A DNA stretch of 64,000 nucleotides from positions 2,294,001 through 2,358,000 of the forward strand of contig NZ_JAUSYO010000001.1 of the NCBI RefSeq assembly GCF_030816935.1, in the 5' to 3' direction. The notes under the pieces are model-generated. The model was not told the DNA's origin, did not search any database, and was given only the letters and a program-made list of their open reading frames with translations. Origin of the DNA: Arthrobacter sp. B3I9. Its GTDB lineage: Bacteria > Actinomycetota > Actinomycetes > Actinomycetales > Micrococcaceae. This document shows positions 9,872-19,241 of the stretch, piece after piece. Each line of letters opens with the position of its first letter. Position 1 is the stretch's first letter. The translations under genes were made by a program, and so were the position numbers.

Positions 9872-11011
9872 CTAGTTCGTGACCTCCGGCCCGTCCTTGA
9901 CGTTGGTTCCGGCGATGGCGTCGCGGGCCGCACGGCGCAGTTTCTTGTCGGAGACCGCCCGCTCCCCCACGGCGCCGGGCGTCCAGGCGTTGACGTCCTC
10001 CTCGTTGAAGTCGGTCTTGGAAGGGCGGCGCTTCACCGAGATCCCGGTGACGCCGTCGGCGAGCCGCCGGGTGACGAGCAGGAAACCCGTGTGCGCAACC
10101 ATCCGGTGGTCCGGGCGGACAGCGAGGCCCTCGAGGTGCCAGCCCCTGACCATCGATTCCCAGGCATCAGGTTCGGTGAACCGGCCATCGGCGCGGATGG
10201 CTTCGGCGGTCCGGGACAGCTGCGTCACAGTCGCGACGTAGTTGATCCACACACCGCCCGGGGCGAGGACCGTGGCGACGGCATCAAGGCATTCCCACGG
10301 AGCAAGCATGTCCAGGACCACCCGGTCAACGGAGCCCGGTTCCTCGGTGCGGACGACTTCCTCCTGGAAGTCGCCCAGGGAGATCTTCCAGGCCGGGTGG
10401 GGACCGCCAAAGATCGTCTCGACGTTGCCCCGGGCGATGTCCGCGAATTCCTCGCGCCGTTCAAAGGAATGGAGGTACCCGTTGTCGCCCACGGCCCGCA
10501 ACAGCGAGATGGACAGCGCGCCGGAGCCGACGCCGGCTTCCACCACCCGCGCGCCGGGAAAGATGTCAGCCATGGTGACGATCTGGCCGGCGTCCTTGGG
10601 GTAGACCACGGCAGCACCGCGGGGCATCGAGAGCACAAAGTCCGACAGCAGCGGCCGCAGGGTCTGGTACTGCTGTCCGACGTTGTTGACCACGACCGAG
10701 CCGTCCGGCTGGCCGATGATGTCGTCATGGTTCAGGAACCCGCGGTGCGTGTGGAACGCGCCACCTGCTTCGAGGCTGATGGTGTTCATGCGGCCGCGTT
10801 CGTCCGTCAGCTGCACGCGCTCCCCTTCACGGAAGGGGCCGCGACGCCGCGCCGCGCCGACCGGGGCGGTGGCGCCAACGGTGCCGGACAGCGGCTCGAA
10901 AGTGCTGGCCCCGGGAGTCCCGGCCGCGCCGGTGTCGGCGGCAGTGTCTGCGGCGGCGGTGTCGGGGGCAGTGCTGGCTGCGCTGGTGTTTGCGGCGGTG
11001 TCGCTGCTCAT
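9872..11011 (-). CDS. trmI: tRNA (adenine-N1)-methyltransferase TrmI, m1A58
   Basis: This S-adenosylmethionine-dependent enzyme methylates A58 in the T-loop of tRNAs, normally as a tetramer. Of 379 residues, about 45 at the N-terminus form an Ala/Thr/Asp-rich low-complexity stretch not typical of the catalytic core. The core shows RRRGPFREGERVQLTDERGR, VYPKDAGQIVTMADIFPGARVVEAGVGSGALS (SAM motif I) and DRVVLDMLAPWECLD. I chose ATG 11011 because GGAGTAAGGA lies upstream; the longer frame contains no family sequence. It precedes arc on the same strand, a conserved actinobacterial neighbourhood that need not imply a proteasome role. Confidence 0.93.
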   Translation of the reverse strand: MSSDTAANTSAASTAPDTAAADTAADTGAAGTPGASTFEPLSGTVGATAPVGAARRRGPFREGERVQLTDERGRMNTISLEAGGAFHTHRGFLNHDDIIGQPDGSVVVNNVGQQYQTLRPLLSDFVLSMPRGAAVVYPKDAGQIVTMADIFPGARVVEAGVGSGALSISLLRAVGDNGYLHSFERREEFADIARGNVETIFGGPHPAWKISLGDFQEEVVRTEEPGSVDRVVLDMLAPWECLDAVATVLAPGGVWINYVATVTQLSRTAEAIRADGRFTEPDAWESMVRGWHLEGLAVRPDHRMVAHTGFLLVTRRLADGVTGISVKRRPSKTDFNEEDVNAWTPGAVGERAVSDKKLRRAARDAIAGTNVKDGPEVTN

Positions 11012-11124
11012 GAAGGTTTCCTTACTCCTGTGAAGCTGTGTGGCCGCTGATGTGCCGGCGGTCCGGCTGCTTGCGCCCAAGGCCTGGCGCGTCGGGCCGG
11101 GAATTTCACGGCCGGCAGGTAACT

Positions 11125-12324
11125 CTACCCGTTCCGGCCGTACATCCGCCTGCTCGGGCGGGGGCTCTTGCCGGTGATGGCCGCCAGGACGGTGGCTTGG
11201 CGCAGCAGCCCGATAACCGTCCCGTCCGCGCTGACGACCGCGTATGCCTGGCCTTCGAGCTGGGCCAGGTACTGGAGCAGCTCCTGGCCCTGCGAGGATT
11301 CCGGGACATACGCCCCGGGTGCCAAGGCGTAGGAAACGGCCGTTAGCGGTGTTGCGGCCACGGCCTCGGGCGGGACCGTGGCAGCCACTCCGGTGTCGAC
11401 CACAGCGGCCGGCCGGCCGTCGGGACCGTACAGCACGACGGCGAGCGGAGAACCGGCGGCGGACCGCTGCAGCCGCTCCAGGTCGGCGACCGTGGCGGTT
11501 TGCGGGAGCCCGACCGCAGGCTCGGCGAGGGTAGCGGCGCGCACCAGATGCAGCCGCCCCCGCAGGCGCGCCTGCTGGATCGACGCCGTCGCACCCATCC
11601 AGAGGAAGCTGCCCACCAGGATGGTGATGAGCATGAGGGAAATGTCGGGGCGTTCCCCGCTGAGCAACGGCAGGGCGACGAACCAGAGCACCAGGGCGAT
11701 TACGATCAGCCGGCCGCCCCAGCCGGCGGCGACGGTGCCTTTCTCCTGGCTGCCGGTCACCTTCCAGACGGCGGATTCGACGAGCCGGCCACCGTCCAGC
11801 GGTAGCCCGGGCAGGACGTTGAAGATGCCGATCAGCAGGTTGGCCCACACGAAGATGTTCGCCAGGATGTCCGCGACGCCGCCGAGGTCGCCGGCGGTCA
11901 GCAGCACCCAGCCCGCTGCGGCCAGGATGAAGTTGGCAGCAGGCCCGGCCATCGCCACCAGGACAGAGCGGCCCGGAGAGGCGGTGAAACTTTCGAACTG
12001 GGTGTGGCCGCCCCAGAGGTTGAGGACGATTTTCTCCGTGGGCCAGCGGTAGATCTTGGCGGTCAGGGCATGGGCGAGTTCGTGCACGAGCACCGAGATG
12101 AGCAACAGGACGGCATAGGCGAACGCCACGATAAAGGCGCCAAGGCCCAGGTCCGGGTTGTTGCGGAGCAGCACAGGACCATAGACGATCACGGTGAAGG
12201 CCGCGATGATGAACCAGGAGTACGCGAGGACCACGGGGATGCCCGCGATCCGGCCGAGGGGAATTCCGTCTTTGCGGCTGGCCACCGATCGTCCGGGCTG
12301 CCCGTGGGTGTGGGTGTCAGTCAC
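11125..12324 (-). CDS. M50 site-2 protease family zinc metalloprotease with CBS-like tail
   Basis: This is an integral-membrane intramembrane-cleaving metalloprotease of 399 residues. Several hydrophobic segments carry the zinc motif HELAH (in ISVLVHELAHALTAK) and the second ligand motif LPLDGGR. A further membrane pair follows, then a C-terminal soluble part of about 120 residues with weak CBS-pair character (AVVLYGPDGRPAAVVD and AVVSADGTVIGLL). I chose GTG 12324 because GGGGAG lies 8 nt upstream; it overlaps the HAD stop by a few bases. Substrates are unknown. It sits between the HAD gene and trmI, upstream of the proteasome cluster. Confidence 0.9.
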   Translation of the reverse strand: MTDTHTHGQPGRSVASRKDGIPLGRIAGIPVVLAYSWFIIAAFTVIVYGPVLLRNNPDLGLGAFIVAFAYAVLLLISVLVHELAHALTAKIYRWPTEKIVLNLWGGHTQFESFTASPGRSVLVAMAGPAANFILAAAGWVLLTAGDLGGVADILANIFVWANLLIGIFNVLPGLPLDGGRLVESAVWKVTGSQEKGTVAAGWGGRLIVIALVLWFVALPLLSGERPDISLMLITILVGSFLWMGATASIQQARLRGRLHLVRAATLAEPAVGLPQTATVADLERLQRSAAGSPLAVVLYGPDGRPAAVVDTGVAATVPPEAVAATPLTAVSYALAPGAYVPESSQGQELLQYLAQLEGQAYAVVSADGTVIGLLRQATVLAAITGKSPRPSRRMYGRNG

Positions 12325-13066
12325 GGGCGGGGCTCCCCGCACCGTCACGGTCCAGGGCGAACGCGGCGTCCGGGAATTCCTCGCGCAGGGCCACGAGTTC
12401 GTCGAGGTCGGCTACCGTGCGGCCGGCCAGGGTTTCCCAGATGGCATGGCGGGGATCGGGCGGAAGCGGCACGATGTGCGGGATCGCCACGGTTACCACG
12501 CCGGACGCCACGGCCGCCGCGACTCCGGGCGCGGAATCTTCCAGCGCGACGCAGTGCTGCAGGCCGAGCGCCGGATCTGCCTGCTGGAGGAGTTCGACGG
12601 CCTTCAGGTAGGCCTCCGGATGCGGCTTGCCGCGCGTCACGGTGTCCCCGGTGACGAGGAACTCGAAGTACGGCTTCGGAAGGCTGGCGACGATTTCGCG
12701 GGCCAGGGGCGCCTCGGACATCGTGACGAGCGCGCAGCGGATACCGGCGCCGTGCAGTTCATCGAGCAGTTCGCGGGCCCCTGGCCGCCAGGGCACAGAG
12801 GTCCGGACTCGGCTGATGACGTGTTCCGTGAGGATGTCGACGATTTCGCGGCGCCCCAGATTCACTCCGGCCTCCTGCAGGAGCCCGGCGGAGAACATTA
12901 AGGACTGGCCCACGAGCTGCATGGCCTTCTCGTGCGACCACTGCCCGCCGTGGGCGGAGACCAGTGCGTGTTCGGCTTCGATCCAGTACGGCTCGGTGTC
13001 CACTATGGTGCCGTCCATGTCCCACAGCGCGGCTTTGAGCAGGGGCTGGGAAGCTGAGGGTTGCAT
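12317..13066 (-). CDS. HAD-family hydrolase, phosphatase/phosphoglucomutase-like
   Basis: This is a 249-residue haloacid-dehalogenase hydrolase. Motif I is ALWDMDGTIVDTE with nucleophile Asp and acid/base Asp. Motif II is ALVTMSEA, motif III lies in RGKPHPEAY, and motif IV is CVALEDSAPGVAAA. A helical cap lies between motifs I and II. The domain layout matches small-molecule phosphatases of the beta-phosphoglucomutase group, but the substrate cannot be told. ATG 13066 has TAGACT 7 nt upstream and also GGAGGG, so both leaderless and ribosome-site initiation are possible. It is the first gene of the minus-strand run leading into the proteasome genes. Confidence 0.9.
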   Translation of the reverse strand: MQPSASQPLLKAALWDMDGTIVDTEPYWIEAEHALVSAHGGQWSHEKAMQLVGQSLMFSAGLLQEAGVNLGRREIVDILTEHVISRVRTSVPWRPGARELLDELHGAGIRCALVTMSEAPLAREIVASLPKPYFEFLVTGDTVTRGKPHPEAYLKAVELLQQADPALGLQHCVALEDSAPGVAAAVASGVVTVAIPHIVPLPPDPRHAIWETLAGRTVADLDELVALREEFPDAAFALDRDGAGSPARD

Positions 13067-13309
13067 GCCCTCCAGTCTACGGTGCAACCCGAATCGGGTG
13101 GACGCCGCCCCAGTACCCTGCACGCCGGGCGGGCACGGGGGGGACGCCGACACATACGGGCCGCAGAAGTACGCCGAGGGCGAATATCCCGCCGCGGAGC
13201 GCCCGCAGCGGCCTATCGACCGGGCCCGAGCGGCCCGATTGACCGGACGCGCAACATTCCGGCCCTTCATTCCATGCGGGGGCCGGGTGCTTGGACGTAG
13301 GGTGAAGAA

Positions 13310-14216
13310 ATGAATAGCTTCGAGGCAGACACCACGGAAGCGGGCGGCGTGCCCGAGCGGGAGCGGCTGCTGCAGCCGGTGCCCGAGGGTCAGCGCATCA
13401 CGGTGATGCTGGCCGCCTTCGAGGGCTGGAACGACGCCGGCGAGGCGGCAAGTGACGCGTTGCGGTACCTGAACAAGGTTGTGGGGCGGCAAAAAAGTCG
13501 CATCCATCGATGCCGACGAATACTACGACTTCCAGTTCACGCGACCGACGATCCGCCGGACCTCCTCCGGGGAACGGAAGATCAAATGGCCCTCCACCCG
13601 GATTTTCAAGGCGAGCGTGCCGGGCTCCAACGTGGACGTGATCTTTGTGCAGGGTACTGAGCCGTCCTACAAGTGGCGCGCCTACACCGCTGAATTGCTG
13701 GTACACGCCGAGGCGCTCCACGTGGACTACGTGATCCTGGTTGGCGCGCTCCTCGCTGACGTGCCTCACAGCCGGCCGATCCCGGTCAGCGCGTCCACCG
13801 AGGACGCTGCGCTGCGCGAGCGGATGGACCTCGAGGCGTCCCAGTACGAGGGTCCGGTCGGGATTGTCGGAGTCCTGGGCGACGTGTCGCTGCTGGCCGG
13901 TCTGCCGACGGTGTCCTTGTGGGCGGCCGTGCCGCACTATGTGGCGCAGGCGCCCTCCCCGAAGGCGCAGTTGGCTTTGCTGCACAGGATCGAAGAGCTG
14001 CTCCAGGTGCCGCTGGACACCCAGGAGCTGGTCGAAGAGTCGGACGCGTGGGAACGGGGCGTGGACGAGCTCGCCACCGAGGATCCCGAGATCGCCGCCT
14101 ACGTCCGCCAGCTGGAGGAGGCCAAGGACACCGCGGACCTCCCCGAGGCCAGCGGCGAGTCGATCGCCCGGGAGTTCGAGCGTTACCTCAAGCGCCGCGG
14201 CAAGGACAAGCCCTAG
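13310..14216 (+). pseudogene. PAC2 family protein, broken by a 1-nt insertion
   Basis: PAC2 proteins resemble the eukaryotic proteasome-assembly chaperone 2 and are conserved next to mshC in actinobacteria; their molecular role is not established. The N-terminal part reads ITVMLAAFEGWNDAGEAASDALRYLNKV. The rest lies in another frame from about 13481: WGGKKVASIDADEYYDFQF, then IFVQGTEPSYKWRAYTAELL and ALLADVPHSRP. The change happens at AAGGTTGTGG (near 13477-13482), where deleting one T restores KVWGGKKVASID. Corrected length is 301 residues. TAGGGT lies 6 nt before the ATG, indicating a leaderless transcript. Most likely a sequencing error in a living gene. Confidence 0.85.
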
Positions 14217-14300
14217 ATCCAGAGCACGCGGACCCAGCAGGCCGGACAGCCGGTGTGGCCCCGCAGCCGGTCGGTCTTGGCCCGCAGCCGGCCCTGAGGG

Positions 14301-15581
14301 TCAGAGTTCGACGCCGAGAAGCGCGTCGACGGCGTCGGTCACCAGCGCAGCGTCCGCCGCGGCGCCGGCGCCTCCGCCGTTGAGGGCGGAACGGGCCCAG
14401 TCATCGACGGCGGCAAGGGCGCCCGGGGCGTTCAGGTCCTCCGAGAGTGCGGCGCGCATCCGGGCGACGAGCTGGCCGGCGGAGCCTTCCGGAGCCACGG
14501 CCACTGCTTCCCGCCAGCTGCGGAGCCGGTCCTTCGCCTCGGCGAAGCCAGCCTCAGTCCAGGACCAGTCGGTGCGGTAATGGTGGGCCAGAATGGCCAG
14601 GCGGATGGCCGGCGGCTCCTCGCCATCGGCCCGCAACCGGGACACCAGCACAAGGTTGCCGAGGGACTTGCTCATCTTTTCGCCGTCGAGGCCCACCATT
14701 CCGGCGTGGGCGAAGTGGCGTGCAAGCGGCACACCGGCGAGGGAGTAGGCGTGGCCGGCACCCATCTCATGATGCGGGAAAATCAGGTCGGAGCCGCCCC
14801 CCTGCACGGTGAACGGCGCCGGAAGGTACTTCTGGGCGATGACGGTACATTCGATGTGCCAGCCGGGGCGCCCCTCCCCCAGGCTGCCGCCGGGCCAGCT
14901 CGGTTCGCCGGCCCTGGCGACGCGCCACAGCAGCGGATCCAGGGACTGGCGCTTGCCGGCACGGCCGGGGTCGCCGCCCCGTTCGGCGAAAAGCTCCAGC
15001 ATCTCGGCGTCCGAAAGGCCGGAGAGGGCGCCCAGCGTCCATGCGTCGTTGGCTTCCGGAGCGTGTTTGCCGGCTGCTTCAACGTCGTAGTAGACGTCAC
15101 CGGCGGGTTCGCCGTCGCTGCCGGGCACGCGGTAGGCAAGGCCCCGCTCCACCAGCCGCTCGATGGCGGGAACAATAAAGGGAATGGCTTCCACGGCGCC
15201 CACGTAGTGGTCCGGTGCCAGCACGTTGAGGGCTTCCATGTCCGTCTGGAAAAGCTCGATCTGACTGGCCGCGAGGTCCCGCCAGTCCACGCCCGTCGCC
15301 GTCGCGCGCTCCAGCAGCGGATCGTCGACGTCGGTGACGTTCTGGACGTAGGAGACCTGCTGGCCGCCGTCGCGCCAGGCCCGGTTCAGGAGATCGAAGG
15401 CCACGTAGCTGGCTGCGTGCCCCATGTGCGTGGCGTCATACGGGGTGATCCCGCAGACGTACATCGATTGTTCGCCCTTGGCTTCCAGGGTGGCCAGGCC
15501 GCCCTTGGCGGTGTCGAAAAGGCGGAGGGCAGGCATGCTGCCCGGCAGCTGGGGAACAGGGCGGGAGATCCAGGACTTCAC
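14301..15581 (-). CDS. mshC: Cysteine--glucosaminylinositol ligase MshC (mycothiol biosynthesis)
   Basis: MshC condenses cysteine with GlcN-inositol using ATP, the penultimate step of mycothiol synthesis. The 426-residue protein is a class I cysteinyl-tRNA-synthetase relative. It shows zinc ligand Cys43 in [15 protein letters not shown] (HIGH-like HMGH), zinc-site segments [11 protein letters not shown] and FPHHEMG, and the KMSKS loop ([10 protein letters not shown]). It lacks the long anticodon-binding tail of CysS, which supports MshC. GTG 15581 is preceded by TAGGCT at 6 nt, leaderless-like. It is convergent with PAC2 and downstream of uppP, a familiar actinobacterial arrangement. Confidence 0.94.
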   Translation of the reverse strand: MKSWISRPVPQLPGSMPALRLFDTAKGGLATLEAKGEQSMYVCGITPYDATHMGHAASYVAFDLLNRAWRDGGQQVSYVQNVTDVDDPLLERATATGVDWRDLAASQIELFQTDMEALNVLAPDHYVGAVEAIPFIVPAIERLVERGLAYRVPGSDGEPAGDVYYDVEAAGKHAPEANDAWTLGALSGLSDAEMLELFAERGGDPGRAGKRQSLDPLLWRVARAGEPSWPGGSLGEGRPGWHIECTVIAQKYLPAPFTVQGGGSDLIFPHHEMGAGHAYSLAGVPLARHFAHAGMVGLDGEKMSKSLGNLVLVSRLRADGEEPPAIRLAILAHHYRTDWSWTEAGFAEAKDRLRSWREAVAVAPEGSAGQLVARMRAALSEDLNAPGALAAVDDWARSALNGGGAGAAADAALVTDAVDALLGVEL

Positions 15582-15596
15582 AGACCAAGCCTAGTG

Positions 15597-16430
15597 CTAG
15601 GCGCTGATGACATTGAAACCGACCAGCAGATACAGCGCCATGCCGAGGAAGATGCGGTACCAGACGAACAGGCGGTAGCTGCGGGTCGAGACGAACTTCA
15701 GGAACCACCCGATGATGACGTAGCCGACCACCAGGGCGATGGCGGTGGCGAGGGCCGTCTCGGGCAGGCCAAAGGGGCCCGTGATGCCTTCCTTGGACAC
15801 TACTTTGTAGAGCTGGTAGAGGCCGCTGCCGAACACGGCGGGAATGGCCAGCAGGAAGGAATAGCGCGCCGCGGCCTCCCGTGTGTAGCCCATCAGGAGG
15901 CCCGCGGTGATGGTGCCGCCGGAACGGGAGACGCCCGGGATCAGCGCCATGGCCTGCGCCAGCCCGTACAGGAGACCGTGTTTATAGGTCAGCTGAGTGA
16001 GGTCGCGGTCCTGCCGGGCCACCGCATCCGCGACGGCAAGGATCAGGCCGAACACAATCAGCATGGTGGCAACAATCCAGAGGCTGCGGAGCACGGACTC
16101 AATCTGGTCCTGGAACAGCAGGCCGAGAACGATGATCGGCAGGCTGCCCAGGATCACCAGCCAGCCCATCCGGGCGTCGGGATCCTGCCGAGAAACCTTG
16201 CCACGGAGCGACCCGAACCAGGCCTTCACGATCCGGACGATGTCCCGCCAGAAGTAGATGATCACGGCGGTCTCGGTGCCCAGCTGGGTGATGGCGGTGA
16301 AGGCCGCACCGGGGTCGGCCGCATTGGGCAAAAAGGACCCGACAATCCGCAGGTGGGCACTTGAGGAAATCGGCAGGAATTCTGTCAAGCCTTGGACAAG
16401 GCCCAGCAGGGCCGCTTCAAACCAGTTCAC
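15597..16430 (-). CDS. uppP: Undecaprenyl-diphosphatase UppP (BacA)
   Basis: This integral-membrane phosphatase recycles undecaprenyl pyrophosphate to the monophosphate lipid carrier for cell-wall synthesis and confers bacitracin tolerance. The 277-residue protein has about eight membrane segments. Its two signature loops are [15 protein letters not shown] near the N-terminus and [13 protein letters not shown] in the second half, both carrying catalytic Glu/Ser/Arg residues. I chose GTG 16430 because the protein then starts at [14 protein letters not shown], and TAGGGT lies 8 nt upstream. The longer frame to 16652 is antisense to the neighbouring gene and adds non-family sequence. Confidence 0.95.
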   Translation of the reverse strand: MNWFEAALLGLVQGLTEFLPISSSAHLRIVGSFLPNAADPGAAFTAITQLGTETAVIIYFWRDIVRIVKAWFGSLRGKVSRQDPDARMGWLVILGSLPIIVLGLLFQDQIESVLRSLWIVATMLIVFGLILAVADAVARQDRDLTQLTYKHGLLYGLAQAMALIPGVSRSGGTITAGLLMGYTREAAARYSFLLAIPAVFGSGLYQLYKVVSKEGITGPFGLPETALATAIALVVGYVIIGWFLKFVSTRSYRLFVWYRIFLGMALYLLVGFNVISA

Positions 16431-16481
16431 GTTTATAGACCCTACGTCAGATATATGGCGAATCCCCGTAAGCTTGCTGAC

Positions 16482-17417
16482 ATGCAGCAGCGTTATGTCG
16501 GCAACAGTGGGTTGCGTGTGTCCGCCCTCGCCCTTGGCACCATGTCCTGGGCCAAGGAGACGGATGAGCAGGAGGCAACAGGCCTGCTCCGCGGGTTCGT
16601 GGACGCCGGCGGCACGCTGATCGACACGGCCGCCTCGTACGCCGACGGCCAAGCTGAAGCCACGCTCGGCGGCATGCTGGGCGACGTCGTGGCGCGTTCC
16701 GAGGTGGTCCTTTCCACGAAGGCGGGACTCTCGACGTCGGACGGGCGCCGGAGCGTGGACACATCACGGAACGGGATGCTCTCCGCATTGGACGCCAGCC
16801 TCGCCAGGCTGGGAACGGACTATGTGGACATCTGGTTCGCGCAGGCCTGGGATCCCAACGTCCCGCTCGAGGAAACCCTCTCCGCACTGGAATTCGCCCT
16901 GCGGTCCGGCCGTGCCCGGTATGCGGGTGTTTCCAACTTCAACGGCTGGCAGACGGCCAAGGCCGCAGCAGTGGCCGGCTTTCCCCTCGTCGCCAACCAG
17001 TCCGAGTACTCCCTGGTGCACCGCGCCCCGGAGGCCGAGCTCATTCCGGCCATCGAGGACGCAGGCCTCGGCCTGCTCGCATGGGGTCCGGTGGGCCGCG
17101 GCGTGCTGACCGGAAAGTACCGCGGCCACATTCCGGCGGACTCAAGGGCCGCAAATTCGCGGCTGGCCGGCTACGTCGAGCCCTACCTTGAGGGTTCCGC
17201 CTCCCGAGTGGTGGAAGCCGTGGCGATGGCAGCCAAGGGACTGGGCCGGACGGCGCTGGATGTCTCCCTCAGCTGGCTGTTGTCGCAGGATGGCGTGGCC
17301 GCCGCGATCGTGGGTGCGCGCACCACGGTGCAGCTAAAGGAAGCCCTGGATTCGGCACTGGCTCCGTTGCCGCCGGAGATTGCCCAGGCACTGGAAGACG
17401 TTTCCAACCCGGCCTGA
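16482..17417 (+). CDS. Aldo/keto reductase family protein
   Basis: This is a 311-residue TIM-barrel oxidoreductase of the Kv-beta/YajO-like branch, expected to use NADPH. It shows [15 protein letters not shown] at the start, [12 protein letters not shown] with the catalytic Asp and Tyr, LSTKAG with Lys, GVSNFNGWQ, and the cofactor part near [13 protein letters not shown]. In the fourth catalytic position the usual LH(R) is FAQAWD, so the His appears to be Gln. Reductase activity may therefore be altered. The start at 16482 removes a poorly supported extension; ATG 16455 is an alternative. It is divergent from uppP. Confidence 0.88.
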   Translation: MQQRYVGNSGLRVSALALGTMSWAKETDEQEATGLLRGFVDAGGTLIDTAASYADGQAEATLGGMLGDVVARSEVVLSTKAGLSTSDGRRSVDTSRNGMLSALDASLARLGTDYVDIWFAQAWDPNVPLEETLSALEFALRSGRARYAGVSNFNGWQTAKAAAVAGFPLVANQSEYSLVHRAPEAELIPAIEDAGLGLLAWGPVGRGVLTGKYRGHIPADSRAANSRLAGYVEPYLEGSASRVVEAVAMAAKGLGRTALDVSLSWLLSQDGVAAAIVGARTTVQLKEALDSALAPLPPEIAQALEDVSNPA

Positions 17418-17450
17418 GCAGTCCAGGCACCGCCGGATTATCCGAACATC

Positions 17451-17470
17451 AAAGACCCGTGCGGGTCTTG
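17451..17470. terminator. Bidirectional hairpin between convergent genes
   Basis: AAGACCC-gtgc-GGGTCTT forms a 7-bp stem between the aldo/keto reductase gene and the small acidic-protein gene, which converge here. There is no long T-run. Confidence 0.5.
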
Positions 17471-17475
17471 AGGAC

Positions 17476-17742
17476 CTAGTCCTGAAGGATTTCCAGGTCT
17501 TCCTCGTCGTCGACGTCTTCTTCCTCGTCCTCGTCGCCGTCGTCGTCGATCACCTCAAGCGGGGTAACTTCGCCATACGCTTCATAGAGGGAATCGTCAT
17601 AGACTTCAAAGGCGTCAGCGACGGCAAAAAACGCTGCCTCGACCGCGGGGTCCCCATCGCCGCGGCGCGCCGCAGCGGCAGCCAGGTGTTCTTCCAGGGC
17701 GGCGGTCAACGACTGCAGCGCGACACGCGGATCGATGCTCAT
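17476..17742 (-). CDS. Small acidic protein of unknown function
   Basis: This 88-residue protein begins SIDPRVALQSLTAALEEHLAAAAARRGDGDPAVEAAFFAVADAFEVYDDSLYE and ends in an extremely acidic tail of Asp and Glu (about residues 66-85). The N-terminal half looks helical and amphipathic. I do not assign a function. Codon use fits the neighbours, and the starting ATG at 17742 leaves 39 nt to the divergent DUF5703 gene, so both probably share a short promoter region. Confidence 0.75.
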   Translation of the reverse strand: MSIDPRVALQSLTAALEEHLAAAAARRGDGDPAVEAAFFAVADAFEVYDDSLYEAYGEVTPLEVIDDDGDEDEEEDVDDEEDLEILQD

Positions 17743-17781
17743 GACTTCACGTTAGCGGGAAAAAGATGAAAATGGAGAGCA

Positions 17782-18015
17782 ATGAAGGAACATTTTCTGA
17801 GCAGTTCGGTCCGGCGGGAGCGGGACTACCTGAAGCAGTACGAGTACCTCGTTCTGACGGTCAGCCCTGACGACTCCCTCGCCGAAGCCCGCCGCCGTCT
17901 CGTGGAGCATTCCGAGTACGGCAAGTGGGAACTGGAGCGCAGTGTCCTCTATCTGGGCGGCGGACGGCGCTTCTGGCTCCGGCGCAAGGTGATCCAGGTC
18001 CAGCGGACTGTCTAA
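17782..18015 (+). CDS. DUF5703-type small protein
   Basis: This 77-residue basic protein (HFLSSSVRRERDYLKQYEYLVLTVSPDDS then EHSEYGKWELERSVLYLGGGRRFWLRRKVIQVQRT) matches my memory of the actinobacterial DUF5703 family. That family has an alternating strand-helix layout and no known function. A GGAGAGCA ribosome site precedes ATG 17782. It is divergent from the small acidic protein and convergent with the acyl-CoA dehydrogenase. Confidence 0.75.
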   Translation: MKEHFLSSSVRRERDYLKQYEYLVLTVSPDDSLAEARRRLVEHSEYGKWELERSVLYLGGGRRFWLRRKVIQVQRTV

Positions 18016-18018
18016 TCG

Positions 18019-18040
18019 GCAGGGTCCAGCGGACCCCTGC
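18019..18040. terminator. Hairpin between convergent DUF5703 and acyl-CoA dehydrogenase genes
   Basis: CAGGGTCC (18020-18027), a 3-nt loop and GGACCCCTG (18031-18039) pair with one bulged C. The hairpin lies in the 26-nt convergent gap and probably terminates both genes. Confidence 0.45.
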
Positions 18041-18041
18041 G

Positions 18042-19205
18042 CTAGGGCGTTTCCAGCGGCCCCAGCCACGCGTTTGCCACGGTGTTGTGCGCCGATTCGT
18101 CGTCGGAGGGGTGGAACATGCCGGCCAGCACGTCACGGTACAGGCGTTCCAGCTCCGAGCCGCGGAAGTAGCTTGAGCCGCCGGACACCCGGATGGCCAG
18201 GTCCACCACCGTCCGGGCTGTCTCCGTCGCCCGGACTTTGAGCCCCACCAGTTGCGGGAACCACTGGCTGCCATGCTCGGCGAGTTCATCGACGTCGGCC
18301 GCCACGCGGGAAAGCTGCGGATAGAGGCCGTCCATGGCCATCGCCGCCTCGGCGATCTTCCACCGGATGTCCGGGTCCTGGGCGTACGGGCGTCCGCCGT
18401 TCTTGAAGGACGTCCGGCGCTTGACCGCCTCGACCCCCAGCAGCAGCGCGCGTTCGCCGATGCCGGTGTAGACGGCGGCCAGCAGGGTCTCGAAGCAGGC
18501 GAAGATCGCGAAGATCAGGGGATCCGCGTTCGGGCCGACTGGCAGCTTCCGGAAGATCCGGTCCGCCGGCACGACGGCGCCGTCCAGCACCGTGGTCCCC
18601 GACTGGCTGGCCCGCATGCCCAGGGTGTCCCAGTCATCGAGGATCCTGTACCCGGGGGTGTCCCGGGTGATGAAGCCGTGCACCAGCTCCCCCTCGCCGT
18701 CGCGGGCCGCCGCATCCTTGCCGAAGATCCCGAGCCGGGTCCACGCCGGCGAGAGGCTCGTGAAGATCTTGCGGCCCGTGAAGGAGTAGCTCCCGTCCGG
18801 CCGCTGCACCGCGTCGGTGCGGGAGTCGAAGAGCACCGAGTCGTTTCCCGCTTCGGAGTTTCCGAAGGCGAAGATCTCCCCCTGCGCGGCTTCCCGGAGG
18901 ACGAACCCGAGCGAGGAATCGCCGCGGCACGCGAGGACGTGCGCCACACCGGTCCACACCAGGTGCATGTTGATGGCCAGCGCCGTGGCCGGGGCGGCCG
19001 TGGCGAGCCGGCGCTGAAGTTGTGCCGCCTCGGCGAGACCGAGCCCCAGGCCGCCGTTGGAGACGGGAACAAAGATCTTCAGGTAGCCCGCCGAGGCAAG
19101 CTCGTCCAGGTCCTCCTGGAAGAACGCGTTGTCGCGGTCGTAGCCGGAGGCGCGGCTGCGGATCCGGTCCAGCAAAGGCTCGGGCAGGATGTCAGCGGGG
19201 TTCAT
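18042..19205 (-). CDS. Acyl-CoA dehydrogenase family flavoprotein
   Basis: This 387-residue protein has the acyl-CoA dehydrogenase fold: an N-terminal helical domain (DNAFFQEDLDELASAGYLKIFVPVSNGGLG), the middle beta domain (FTGRKIFTSLSPAWTRLGIF) and a C-terminal helical bundle. It lacks the classic catalytic Glu motif, and ATETARTVVDLAIRVSGGSSYFRGSELERLYRDV resembles the DszC/monooxygenase-like side of the superfamily. A dehydrogenase or a flavin monooxygenase is therefore possible. The ATG at 19205 has GGAAGG upstream. It follows the M20 peptidase gene by 36 nt on the same strand. Confidence 0.85.
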   Translation of the reverse strand: MNPADILPEPLLDRIRSRASGYDRDNAFFQEDLDELASAGYLKIFVPVSNGGLGLGLAEAAQLQRRLATAAPATALAINMHLVWTGVAHVLACRGDSSLGFVLREAAQGEIFAFGNSEAGNDSVLFDSRTDAVQRPDGSYSFTGRKIFTSLSPAWTRLGIFGKDAAARDGEGELVHGFITRDTPGYRILDDWDTLGMRASQSGTTVLDGAVVPADRIFRKLPVGPNADPLIFAIFACFETLLAAVYTGIGERALLLGVEAVKRRTSFKNGGRPYAQDPDIRWKIAEAAMAMDGLYPQLSRVAADVDELAEHGSQWFPQLVGLKVRATETARTVVDLAIRVSGGSSYFRGSELERLYRDVLAGMFHPSDDESAHNTVANAWLGPLETP

Positions 19206-19241
19206 CGTCGCCTTCCGGCTCTCGGTTCTCAAAGACAACAG

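Noticed and set aside
14580..16364. 594-codon plus-strand ORF across mshC and uppP.
   Set aside because: It covers two well-supported minus-strand genes and their gap; composition is that of a shadow frame.
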